Assembly: GCA_016182845.1 (NCBI GenBank)
Contig: JACPFT010000021.1
Span: 1-64,000 of the forward strand
Source: Gammaproteobacteria bacterium
GTDB taxonomy: Bacteria > Pseudomonadota > Gammaproteobacteria > Enterobacterales > Permianibacteraceae
DNA length: 64,000 bases
Direction: 5' to 3'
A program made the translations under genes and the position numbers. Of this stretch, positions 16,851 through 24,571 are shown one piece after another (the first letter of the stretch is position 1; each line of letters opens with the position of its first letter). Under the pieces are notes generated by a model. The model was not told the origin of the DNA. It saw only the letters and a list, made by a program, of their open reading frames with translations, and did not search any database.

Positions 16851-16870
16851 ATTCTCGCGCAGGCGAGAAT
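16851..16870. repeat. REP-like hairpin (ATTCTCGC/GCGAGAAT)
   Basis: ATTCTCGC (16851-16858), GCAG loop, GCGAGAAT (16863-16870), flanked by CGTC and CC. This resembles the widespread proteobacterial CGTCATTC...GAATCC palindromic repeats. Confidence 0.6.
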
Positions 16871-16950
16871 CCGGCAGCTTGATTCGGCTTCTCGACAACA
16901 TCGCCTCGGTGAAACTCGAGGCGGACCTATGCTCACGACCTGAAATAGAA

Positions 16951-16980
16951 AAAGGCCCGTGTCGCCACGGGCCTTTTTTT
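16951..16980. terminator. Terminator of PEP-CTERM gene 1 (bidirectional)
   Basis: AAAGGCCCGTG (16951-16961), TCGC, CACGGGCCTTT, with a T-run on the plus strand and TTTTT on the minus strand. It lies 12 bases beyond the stop of the minus-strand gene. Confidence 0.88.
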
Positions 16981-16992
16981 GAGGAGGCAGCT

Positions 16993-17802
16993 TTACTTGC
17001 TTTGACGCCGGCGTGCGCCCCAAAGCAGGCCCAAGCCCATCAGCCCCAGGACCGCCGGTTCGGGAATTTCCCGAGCCAGGATGCGGAAGCCGAAGCCAAC
17101 GGTGGTGTCCTCGCCTTCGTGAGTGCGGAAGCCCTGGCATCCCGCCGCGGCACCAGCAGCCGCACATTCCGACGCATTCAACGTCACCAGGCTGGGAACG
17201 ATGATCTGCAGGGTATACACCACATCGTCGTAACCCGGGATCGGAATCACGAAATCGAAGCTCAACTGACCCGGATCGCTAAGGACGAACACATCGTCGC
17301 AGGGTGCGCCCGTGGACCCCGGCAGGCAAGGATCGAAATTCGGCGACTCGAAGAAGGTCACGTCAAAATCCTTGACGAAGGGACCGAGATCCGGAATTGG
17401 GTTCGGCGGCGTCAGCGCATCCAGGGTCAGAGAACCGGTCAAGCTAGCCGTGGCCAGAGAAGGCGCCTGGATAGTGGCATTGTGGTGGGTGATATTGATG
17501 GTTCCAACGCCCACAAAGTCATTGGTAATGACCGCGGCGTCGCCGAAGCCGGTGCCGGATTCGAAGCGATCGATCTCCAGCCAGCTCTGGCCATTGCCGA
17601 TGTCGGTGCCCCAGCTGATGCGCGGGCTTCCGCCATTCGGATCGTTGGCGATGGGATCGCCATTATCGTCTGTCGCGCTCGACCAGGTGTTGGTCAGATA
17701 CCAACCCCAGGAAGTAATCATCACAGCCTGCGCGCTGCTGGCCGCCATGACCAGCGGCAACGCCACCGCCGCCGTCTTGACCCAGTTCTTCAACGATTTC
17801 AT
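16993..17802 (-). CDS. PEP-CTERM sorting-signal protein, THxN type (1)
   Basis: 269 residues. Signal peptide (MKSLKNWVKTAAVALPLVMA, cleaved near AQA). The C-terminus is a full PEP-CTERM signal: PEP at 247-249, a hydrophobic stretch (AVLGLMGLGLLWG) and a basic tail ARRRQSK, which exosortase A would recognise and cleave. The body contains T105-H-H-N108 and is beta-rich, matching the THxN family of PEP-CTERM proteins. AGGAG sits six bases before the ATG. Transcription probably starts at the sigma-54 promoter at 17886-17901. Such proteins are exported, processed and thought to be linked to extracellular polysaccharide or biofilm matrix; the specific role is unknown. Confidence 0.92.
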   Translation of the reverse strand: MKSLKNWVKTAAVALPLVMAASSAQAVMITSWGWYLTNTWSSATDDNGDPIANDPNGGSPRISWGTDIGNGQSWLEIDRFESGTGFGDAAVITNDFVGVGTINITHHNATIQAPSLATASLTGSLTLDALTPPNPIPDLGPFVKDFDVTFFESPNFDPCLPGSTGAPCDDVFVLSDPGQLSFDFVIPIPGYDDVVYTLQIIVPSLVTLNASECAAAGAAAGCQGFRTHEGEDTTVGFGFRILAREIPEPAVLGLMGLGLLWGARRRQSK

Positions 17803-17885
17803 TGGTTTCTCCTTGAAAGTCTTAACGAATCTCGGACGAAATTCTTGCGGTTACTACCTGTTAACCACGACGTCGTTAGAAAAAG

Positions 17886-17901
17886 AGCATAGGCCGTGCC
17901 A
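17886..17901 (-). promoter_or_regulatory. Sigma-54 promoter of PEP-CTERM gene 1
   Basis: Minus strand TGGCACGGCCTATGCT: perfect -24 (TGGCACG) and -12 with the invariant GC at the correct spacing (GG to GC 10 bases apart). Distance to the start codon is about 84 bases. The AT-rich stretch just upstream (17910-17940) could bind IHF. PrsR, the sigma-54 activator at 24572-25939, is the obvious partner. Confidence 0.85.
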
Positions 17902-17964
17902 AGCAATGAAATCCTTTTAAATACAATGCATTTTTTTGATCTGCGTTCTTCGGTGAGCCTTCGG

Positions 17965-17971
17965 CTGTAAA
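17965..17971 (-). promoter_or_regulatory. Candidate activator site (TTTACAG) upstream of PEP-CTERM gene 1
   Basis: TTTACAG on the minus strand, extended as TTTACAGCCG. Its edge is 64 bases from the -24 end of the sigma-54 promoter, the same distance as the corresponding site before PEP-CTERM gene 2. Assignment to PrsR is inference. The rest of the 480-base stretch from here to 18340 shows no gene. Confidence 0.4.
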
Positions 17972-18335
17972 GGAATGCGACATCGCTCACAGAAAGGCAG
18001 ACATGAAACGGGAGCCCCCCTAAGCGAAGAAATTCCTGTGCCAACGCCTGACAAGCTGTCCGCTTCGCGGCCTAAGCGCTGCCAGTGCACGAAACACGGT
18101 GGTATTAGACATGCTCCGAGAAAAGGACCTTCGTGGCACGGCCACTCCGCCATGCGCGACTCAGCGGCTTTGTTCGGCGGACATCATGGGCAAGGTTTGC
18201 CAAAACAACGGGAAAGCAAGCCCGAGCCAAGGATGCACATGAGATGCCGGTCGGAATTTCGATACGCGCAGGGCAACTCTGACTTTCGGCGCAGCCTGGT
18301 GGCCTAGTGGTGTCTGCCGCTTAGGCTCGCAGCCA

Positions 18336-18366
18336 AAAAAAAATAGGGGGCAAGCGCCCCCTATTA
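18336..18366 (-). terminator. Terminator of PEP-CTERM gene 2
   Basis: Minus strand AATAGGGGGC, short loop, GCCCCCTATT followed by a run of T residues (18335-18342 region is all A on the plus strand). It is about 18 bases past the stop codon. Confidence 0.88.
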
Positions 18367-18383
18367 TCGGATCCGTCGGTGGT

Positions 18384-19133
18384 TCAAGCGCGGCGACGCA
18401 CCAAGCCGAAGGCCAGTAGACCGAAGCCAAGCAGGGCCAGGGTTTCCGGTTCGGCGATTTCCACCAGGCGGCCGTAGGTGAACAAGCGATTCTCGCCGCC
18501 TTCCCGGGTATAAATGATGCCGTCGATGATGGTCACGCCCTCGTCGGGAACCAGGAAGATATCCAGCCGGTACTGGTGGCTGCCGATATTGAAGGTAACC
18601 GAGGGCAACCCACCGACCAAGGTGAAGAAATCGTCGCAGACCGAACCGTTCGGCGTCGGCGAGGCGCAGGGCGCCGCGTTGGGGGTCTCTTTAAAGTTGA
18701 CCGTGAAATCCGTCAGGGAACCCAACAGACCCAGTTGCAACTGGCTGCGCAACACCACGCTCAGCAAGGAGGAGGTGCCGCTCTGGATCACATTATTGAA
18801 ATGGGTCAAGGTGGACAGCAGAACCGGCGTGCCATCGGAAGTAATGAAACCGGACTGGTTGTCGATGCGCAGGCCGCTACGCTGTCCGTTGCCGGCGGCG
18901 CTGGCCACGCCCCAGCGCATTTCATGGAAGGCGCCGGGGATGCTCCCGTCCGTCTCGATGAAGGAAATCTGCCCCGGACCAAAGGGTTGGGTCTGCGTTT
19001 CCGTGCCCTGCATCCAGCCGCCGGAAAGGGCGAAGGGGATGGTGATGGCCGAGGCGCTGAACGACATCAGACCGCTCAGGGCGAGGGCGCCGGCGGCCAG
19101 CCATTTCCTCATATCCATTTTCCGTACATCCAT
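18384..19133 (-). CDS. PEP-CTERM-like protein, THxN type (2), with AEP in place of PEP
   Basis: 249 residues, signal peptide up to about residue 29 (LALSGLMSFSASA). Body contains T110-H-F-N113, as in the neighbouring protein. The C-terminal sorting region has the expected order (EIAEPETLALLGFGLLAFGL then VRRRA), but the first Pro of the PEP motif is Ala227. GGAG lies eight bases before the ATG at 19133; ATG at 19118 or 19112 is also possible. Expressed from a sigma-54 promoter 47 bases upstream and ended by its own terminator. Expected to be exported and processed by an exosortase encoded elsewhere. The effect of the Pro-to-Ala change is not known from sequence. Confidence 0.88.
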   Translation of the reverse strand: MDVRKMDMRKWLAAGALALSGLMSFSASAITIPFALSGGWMQGTETQTQPFGPGQISFIETDGSIPGAFHEMRWGVASAAGNGQRSGLRIDNQSGFITSDGTPVLLSTLTHFNNVIQSGTSSLLSVVLRSQLQLGLLGSLTDFTVNFKETPNAAPCASPTPNGSVCDDFFTLVGGLPSVTFNIGSHQYRLDIFLVPDEGVTIIDGIIYTREGGENRLFTYGRLVEIAEPETLALLGFGLLAFGLVRRRA

Positions 19134-19179
19134 TTGATTTTCTCCCGAATTCCCAGGGCTGCGTTCTGCAACTCAACAA

Positions 19180-19195
19180 AGCCAATTTCGTGCCA
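19180..19195 (-). promoter_or_regulatory. Sigma-54 promoter of PEP-CTERM gene 2
   Basis: Minus strand TGGCACGAAATTGGCT: perfect -24 TGGCACG and a -12 GC at the correct spacing (TGGC instead of TTGC). It is followed by the gene's ribosome site and start at 19133. AT-rich DNA just upstream (19199-19240) suits IHF bending. Confidence 0.85.
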
Positions 19196-19258
19196 GCAAT
19201 TTTTTTTCAAATAAATTCAATGCCATACAGATTGATTTTTGCCGCGAGCTCCGTGCGC

Positions 19259-19265
19259 CTGTAAA
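19259..19265 (-). promoter_or_regulatory. Candidate activator site (TTTACAG) upstream of PEP-CTERM gene 2
   Basis: TTTACAG followed by GCG on the minus strand, 64 bases from the -24 end of the promoter, as for gene 1. A related TTTACACCCG lies at 19318-19309, 53 bases (about five helical turns) further upstream. Confidence 0.4.
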
Positions 19266-19437
19266 AATTTCTTGTAGTTCCTTGGACCCAATCAAATATT
19301 TGCGAAAACGGGTGTAAACAATTCAGACACAGCCTGTTCCTGCCCGCATTCACGTTTATATTCCGAGACTTACGCTATGATTAGCGGCGTACCTCGCCGG
19401 CCAACACCTTGGCCATACGCCTCTAGGAAGCTCAGTC

Positions 19438-21060
19438 ATGGATATCAGCGCCACCGCCGCATGGCCCGCCCTGCAAGCCCTGCTCGGCCACGAGCGCGTC
19501 TTGGACAGCGAGACCGCCCAGTCCCGCTATCAAGCGTCCACCGAGGGCTGGCCGCGACGGTTGGCGGGCGCCCTGCGTCCGGCTAGCAGCGAGCAAGTGC
19601 CCGCCCTCATGCGTATCCTGGCCGAGCATCGTCTGCCGGTTTACCCCGTCAGTACCGGCCGCAACTGGGGCTACGGCAGCGCCCAGCCGGTGCTGGACGA
19701 TTGCGTGCTGCTGGACTTGGGGGATATGCGCCGGATCCGCCATTTCGACGCCGAGCGGGGCGTCGTGACCCTGGAGCCTGGCGTGACCCAGGCCGATCTG
19801 CGCGACTACCTGGATGAACACCGGCTGCCCTTCATGGTGCCGGTGACCGGCGCCGGGCCCGGATGCAGCTTGCTGGGCAATGCCCTGGAGCGCGGTTATG
19901 GCATCACGCCCCATAGCGACCACTTCGCCGCCCTCACCAGCCTGGAGGCGGTGCTGGCCGACGGCAGCGTCTACCGGCCGGCGCTCGCCGCCTGGGGCGG
20001 CGAGGACGTGGATCGTGGGTTCAAATGGGGCCTGGGGCCCTATGTGGACGGCCTGTTCACCCAGGGCGGCTTCGGCGTGGTGATCGCCGTGAGCCTGGCC
20101 CTGGCGCCTCAACCGGCCCACATGGAGGCGGTGATCTTCAGCTTCCCCCGGGAAGCCGATCTGGAGCAGGCCGTCGGCCTGGTGCACGAGATGTTCCGCC
20201 GCTTCCGCGGCGTCCTGGGCGGTGTCAATCTGCTCAACCGGCGGCGCGTCCTGTCCATGCTGGAGCCCTATCCCCGCGAACAGCTGGCCGAAGCCCAGGT
20301 CATTCCGGAAGCCCTGCTGGAAACCATAGCCAAGCGGCACCAGGTTCAGCCCTGGACCGGCGTCACCGCGCTCTATGGCGAGCCTGGCGTGGTGGCTGCG
20401 GCGCGGCGAGCCCTGCGCCGGATGCTCAAGCCCCATACCGTGCGCCTGATGTTCCTGAGCCCGGGCCGCGCTGCCACCCTGTCACGCCTCGCGCGCTTTA
20501 TTCCCGGCCCGCTGGGCGCACAGCTCCAGGCCCAGCTGAAGACCTTCAAGGCCACGACCGACATCATGCAAGGCCGTCCCGGCGAGGTCGCCCTACCCCT
20601 GGCCTATTGGCGTTCCGGCCGGCCGCCGGAGCGCGATCTGCACCCGGCCCGCGATCGTTGCGGGCTGCTGTGGTTCCCGCCCTTGTTGCCGCTCAAGGCC
20701 GCCGATGTCCGTCGCTTCGTGGATCTCGTGCACCAGATCATGCCGGCCCATGGCATGGAACCGCTGGTGACCATCACCTGCTTCTCGGAACTGGGCGCGG
20801 ACAGCACCATCCCCATTCTTTATGACCCGGCCGATGCCGAGCAGCGCGCCCGGGCGCACGCCTGCTACGAGGCCTTGTTCCAGGCCTGCCGACGGCTGGG
20901 CTACCTGCCCTACCGGCTCAATGTCGAACATCAGCGGGCACTGGCCGAGGATGGGGAGATCTGGGGCGTGGTCGGTAAATTGAAGGCCGCCCTGGATCCG
21001 GACAATCTCATCGCCCCGGGCCGCTATGCACCGCGCCGGCTCCCGGGACGCTCCGCTTAG
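19438..21060 (+). CDS. FAD-binding oxidase/dehydrogenase of the vanillyl-alcohol oxidase type
   Basis: 540 residues. The N-terminal PCMH-type FAD domain (about 45-230) shows VYPVSTGRNWGYGSAQ, GVVTLEPGVTQADLRDYL and VTGAGPGCSLLGNALERGYG, the pattern of the 4-cresol methylhydroxylase/vanillyl-alcohol oxidase family. The C-terminal cap domain includes LLWFPPLLPL and ends KAALDPDNLIAPGRYAPR. TAGGAAG lies about seven bases before the ATG. No cytochrome partner is adjacent, and the residue that anchors FAD covalently in some members cannot be assigned by eye. The substrate is unknown, possibly a phenolic compound. It is cytoplasmic by lack of a signal peptide. Confidence 0.85.
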   Translation: MDISATAAWPALQALLGHERVLDSETAQSRYQASTEGWPRRLAGALRPASSEQVPALMRILAEHRLPVYPVSTGRNWGYGSAQPVLDDCVLLDLGDMRRIRHFDAERGVVTLEPGVTQADLRDYLDEHRLPFMVPVTGAGPGCSLLGNALERGYGITPHSDHFAALTSLEAVLADGSVYRPALAAWGGEDVDRGFKWGLGPYVDGLFTQGGFGVVIAVSLALAPQPAHMEAVIFSFPREADLEQAVGLVHEMFRRFRGVLGGVNLLNRRRVLSMLEPYPREQLAEAQVIPEALLETIAKRHQVQPWTGVTALYGEPGVVAAARRALRRMLKPHTVRLMFLSPGRAATLSRLARFIPGPLGAQLQAQLKTFKATTDIMQGRPGEVALPLAYWRSGRPPERDLHPARDRCGLLWFPPLLPLKAADVRRFVDLVHQIMPAHGMEPLVTITCFSELGADSTIPILYDPADAEQRARAHACYEALFQACRRLGYLPYRLNVEHQRALAEDGEIWGVVGKLKAALDPDNLIAPGRYAPRRLPGRSA

Positions 21061-21070
21061 CACGACATAT

Positions 21071-21157
21071 GCCTGTCGCCGGAAGCAGACAGTTTAATCG
21101 ATTGATTAGTTTGGACTTTATTCGTGGTTCAGCGGGCCTGTCGCCGGGGGCAGACAG
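21071..21157. repeat. Pair of 22-bp direct repeats, each with a CTGTC/GACAG dyad
   Basis: GCCTGTCGCCGGAAGCAGAC plus AG (21071-21092) recurs at 21136-21157 with two changes in the centre; the copies are 65 bases apart. Each has CTGTC...GACAG arms. They lie between the oxidoreductase and the EF-hand gene and could be regulator sites or a dispersed repeat. Confidence 0.6.
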
Positions 21158-21313
21158 GTTTGGGCGATTCCGCCCGGGATTCCCGCCTCACGCCTTGCGG
21201 CTTAAAAAAGAACGTACTGATTTAATTGGATTTTCTAACTTATGGCACGCTCATTGACTGCACTGGGACAGAACCCCGAGGGTTCGACCTGATCCTTAAA
21301 CCAGGAGTGCATC

Positions 21314-21562
21314 ATGAAAAACGTACTGTTTGTGACGACCTTGCTGGCATCCGCCATGGCCTTTGCCGGCGACGAACAGCTCTTCGGCCAGTTGGATACG
21401 GACAAGTCCGGTACGCTCAGCGCCGACGAAGCCAAGGCCGACGCCAAGTTGGGCGGCGAAATGTTCGCCAAGCTGGATGTCAACCAGGACGGCCAGCTGA
21501 GCACCGACGAGTTCAAGGCCATGGAACAGGAATCGGTTCCGCCCACGGAAGACAACAAGTAA
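21314..21562 (+). CDS. Small exported EF-hand calcium-binding protein
   Basis: 82 residues. Signal peptide MKNVLFVTTLLASAMAFAG, then two canonical EF-hand loops of 12 residues: D28-TDKSGTLSAD-E39 and D55-VNQDGQLSTD-E66. AGGAG precedes the ATG. The mature protein of about 63 residues is probably a periplasmic or secreted calcium sensor or buffer. It sits between PEP-CTERM-related clusters, but no direct link can be read from sequence. Confidence 0.88.
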   Translation: MKNVLFVTTLLASAMAFAGDEQLFGQLDTDKSGTLSADEAKADAKLGGEMFAKLDVNQDGQLSTDEFKAMEQESVPPTEDNK

Positions 21563-21687
21563 GGACGCGTTCGCCGCTGCGCAAGCTGCGCGGCGGCTTC
21601 CACGGGCCAGCGCGGCCCAGCTTCGGGATCTAAGCGATTAGAGCCTAGCGAAGGTTCCCGCGCCGACCTCTACACCCTCCCCATCAT

Positions 21688-21718
21688 GCACAACACCGGC
21701 TCTTGGCCGGCGTTGTGC
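21688..21718. terminator. Hairpin between convergent EF-hand and prsT genes
   Basis: GCACAAC A CCGGC (21688-21700) pairs with GCCGG C GTTGTGC (21706-21718), with one mismatch. No T-run follows on either strand, so termination is likely but not certain. Confidence 0.5.
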
Positions 21719-21731
21719 TGTGTGCACTCCC

Positions 21732-24542
21732 TTATTGCACGGCGGTCAGCTTGCGCTGCAGGTTCTCGGCCTCGCGGCGGCCGTCGAAGTTGCGCGCCTC
21801 GGCCAACACCGTGTCCAGCAGGCTCTTGGCCTCCTTGGCACGGCCCAGCTGCTCGTAGGCGGCGGCCAGGTGGTAGCGGATTTCCGGCACCTTGGGCGCC
21901 GCTTCGGCGGCCTTTTCCAGATAGGGCAGACCGCGCTTGGCATCGTTCTGCTGGACCAGCACCCAGCCCAGGGTGTCCTGGATCTCCGGCTGGCCCGGGT
22001 TCAGCTCGGCCAGCTTGTCGGTATAGGCCTTGGCACGGCCGTCGCCGGTCTGCTGCAGGATCCAGACGAGGTTGTTGAGCACCACCAGGTTCTTGGGTTC
22101 CTTGTCCATGACCTGGATATAGACGGCGGCCGCCTCGCCGAGTTTGTTCATCTGCTGGAGCATGCTGCCGTAGCCGAAGCGGGCGCGGCTATCGTCCGGG
22201 TGCTGCTTCAGCCAGGCCTCAAAGGTGGCGGCGGCCTGGTCGGCGCGTCCGGAACGGGCCTGAATGTCCGCCAGGGCCTGGACCACGCGCGTGGCCGAGC
22301 CGTTCTTGATACCCTCCTGGTAGGCCTTCTCAGCCTTGTCCAGCTGGTTCTGCGCCGCCCAGGAGTCGCCCTCCACTTCGTGGCCTATGGGCAGCTTGGG
22401 AAAATCCTTCTTGAGCGTGTCGGCCAGGGCCTGGACGCCGGCCCAGTTCTTCAGCTGCAACTCGATCTCGGCCTTGCCCACCAGGGCGGTCATGTTCTTG
22501 CCGTCCAGGGTCAGCATCTCCTCGTAGGTCTTGCGCGAGGCCTCCAGTTCGCCGCCGACGCGCAGGGCCATGGCCAGGAGCTGCAGATTGCCCACATTGC
22601 CCGGCTGCATCTCCAGGGCCTTGCGGAAATTCGCCACGGCGCTGGGGGACTTGCCGCTGGCCATGAACACCATGCCAAGAGCGCGGTAGCTTTCCGCGTT
22701 GTTGGGGAACTTGGCCTGCATCTCGTTGGCGACGGCCAGGGCCTTGAGGTGTTCCTTCTTGGTCATATAGGCATTGAACAGGGTCAGGCCCACGGTCAGG
22801 GAGGGATGCTTGGCCCAGCTCTCGTCCAGCCAGGCCTGGGCCTCGTCGCGCTTGCCCAGCTGATCGAGCAGGAAATAGCGGGCCAGGATGGCATCGGCAT
22901 TATCCGGCGCCTTGGCCAGGAGCTTGTCCAGGCGCGTCTGGGCGGCATCGAATTGCTTGTCCGCCAGATCCATGCGCACCAGGTTCATGCCGCCGGCGAA
23001 AAACTCCGGATCCTGCTCCAGGGCGGTGTTGAAGGCGGTGCGGGCCTTGTCCTTCTCCTTGGTGGCCATGTAGGTCAGGCCCAGGAGATTGTGGGCGATG
23101 GGATTCTTGGCGTCGCGCTGCACCAGGGCCTGGGCGGACTTGAGCGCCTCGGCGAGCTTGCCCTGTTGCACCAGGGCCGCCACCAGCATGACGTCAGCCT
23201 GGATCAGATTGGGATCGACCGTCACCGCCTGCTGCAGGTTTGCCAAGGCCTGGTCGGAGTTACCGGTCTGCAGCTGCACCAGGGCCAGCTGGGTGCGCAG
23301 CTTGGAGGCATCGGGCTGCAGCTCCACGGCGCGCTGCAGATACTGGCTGGCCTTGTCGTGATGCTTGGCCTCCATGTGGGCGCCGGCCAGCATGGCCAGG
23401 AGCTGGGGATCGGCAGGCGCCTGCTCCACCAGCTTCTCCAGGATGGCCACGGCCTTGTCGGCCTCCTTCAGACCCATGTAGGTCGCCGCCAGGACGCGCA
23501 GGCTGGGCTGGTGATTGGGCACCACGTTGGTGAACAACTTGAGGGACTTCTCGGCGGCCTCGAACTGCTTCTTCTGGTAGTAGATGAAGCCCAGCAACAG
23601 ATGGCTGAAGACATGATTGGGTTCCAGCTTCACGACCTGTTGCAGCGACTCCAGGGCCTGATCGAATTTCTGTTGCTTGAACAACAGCTTGCCGCGCAGG
23701 TAATTGGCCAGGGGATAGGTCGGGAATTTCTGCAGCACGAAGCCCGTGTCATTGGCGGCGCTCTCGAACTCGTTGAGATCGATGGCCACGTCGGCGCGGC
23801 CCAGGCGCGCGAAGACATTGTCCGGCTCCTGGTCCACCGCCGCCTGGAAGGCCGCCTTGGCCTCCTTGAGCTGACCCAGCTTGGACAGCACGTCGCCTTG
23901 CGACAAGCGCCCGTCCATGGACTTGGGATCGGTCTTGAGGGCCGTGTCGACGAACTCCTTGGCCTTCGGCAGATCCCGTTCCACCAGGGCCAGGCGCGCC
24001 AGCGCCAGGTTCTGCTCGACGCCGGCCGGATTGAGGGCCAGGGCCTCCAGCATCTTCTTATGCGCCTCGGCCCGCTCGCCCTTCACCATCAGGGCGCTGC
24101 CGTGCATGGACAGGATGTCGGCCTTCACCGTCGCGCCGTCGCGGGCATCCACGACCAGCAGACGCAGGATGTCGTCGGTCTTGGCCTGCATCAGCAGGGC
24201 CTTGCCCAGCGGCGCCGCCCAGGCGTCCTTGGGCGCGCCCAGGTCCTTGGCGCGGCGCAGCTCCTTTTCCGCCGAGACCGGGTCGTTGAGGCGCAGATAG
24301 ACCTGGCCCAGGAGCAGGCGCGACTGGCTGAACTCTCCGTCCTCCTGCAGACTGTTCTTCAGCTGGATCACCGCCGTGCGCAGATCGCCCTTGCTCCAGG
24401 CCGCCTTGCCGGCGTCGAAATATTCCTGGGCGTCCTCGGCCCAGGCGCTGCCCGCGGCCAGGAGCAGGGCGCCGCCGGTCAGTGCCTGGCGCAGGGCCGA
24501 GCCCAGGCGATGGCTGCGATGAAGGTCGGCATTCCGTTTCAT
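21732..24542 (-). CDS. prsT: PEP-CTERM system TPR-repeat protein PrsT
   Basis: 936 residues, the usual size for PrsT (TIGR02917-type). After a signal peptide (LTGGALLLAAGSAWA) the whole protein is tandem TPR units, recognisable from the first (AQEYFDAGKAAWSKGDLRTA) to the last (RYHLAAAYEQLGRAKEAKSL). Proteins of this type are described as lipoproteins, but here no Cys follows the signal peptide (AWA-EDAQEY), so it would be a soluble periplasmic protein. GAGGG lies six bases before the ATG. It is the third gene of prsK-prsR-prsT, 29 bases after prsR. Probably a scaffold in export or assembly of exosortase-linked polymer. Confidence 0.93.
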   Translation of the reverse strand: MKRNADLHRSHRLGSALRQALTGGALLLAAGSAWAEDAQEYFDAGKAAWSKGDLRTAVIQLKNSLQEDGEFSQSRLLLGQVYLRLNDPVSAEKELRRAKDLGAPKDAWAAPLGKALLMQAKTDDILRLLVVDARDGATVKADILSMHGSALMVKGERAEAHKKMLEALALNPAGVEQNLALARLALVERDLPKAKEFVDTALKTDPKSMDGRLSQGDVLSKLGQLKEAKAAFQAAVDQEPDNVFARLGRADVAIDLNEFESAANDTGFVLQKFPTYPLANYLRGKLLFKQQKFDQALESLQQVVKLEPNHVFSHLLLGFIYYQKKQFEAAEKSLKLFTNVVPNHQPSLRVLAATYMGLKEADKAVAILEKLVEQAPADPQLLAMLAGAHMEAKHHDKASQYLQRAVELQPDASKLRTQLALVQLQTGNSDQALANLQQAVTVDPNLIQADVMLVAALVQQGKLAEALKSAQALVQRDAKNPIAHNLLGLTYMATKEKDKARTAFNTALEQDPEFFAGGMNLVRMDLADKQFDAAQTRLDKLLAKAPDNADAILARYFLLDQLGKRDEAQAWLDESWAKHPSLTVGLTLFNAYMTKKEHLKALAVANEMQAKFPNNAESYRALGMVFMASGKSPSAVANFRKALEMQPGNVGNLQLLAMALRVGGELEASRKTYEEMLTLDGKNMTALVGKAEIELQLKNWAGVQALADTLKKDFPKLPIGHEVEGDSWAAQNQLDKAEKAYQEGIKNGSATRVVQALADIQARSGRADQAAATFEAWLKQHPDDSRARFGYGSMLQQMNKLGEAAAVYIQVMDKEPKNLVVLNNLVWILQQTGDGRAKAYTDKLAELNPGQPEIQDTLGWVLVQQNDAKRGLPYLEKAAEAAPKVPEIRYHLAAAYEQLGRAKEAKSLLDTVLAEARNFDGRREAENLQRKLTAVQ

Positions 24543-24571
24543 GATTATCCCTCTTCGTGGTGAAGGCCGGC

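Noticed and set aside
17972-18335. Possible small genes in the gap between the two PEP-CTERM genes
   Set aside because: Short frames on both strands have no ribosome site, signal peptide or familiar sequence; the stretch is left as non-coding.
21243-21258. Sigma-54-like sequence TGGCACGCTCATTGAC upstream of the EF-hand gene
   Set aside because: The -24 half is perfect but the invariant GC of the -12 is GA, so function is doubtful.
21720-24563. 947-codon plus-strand frame opposite prsT
   Set aside because: Leu/Gly/Gln-rich antisense shadow of TPR coding sequence; no ribosome site or recognisable domain.
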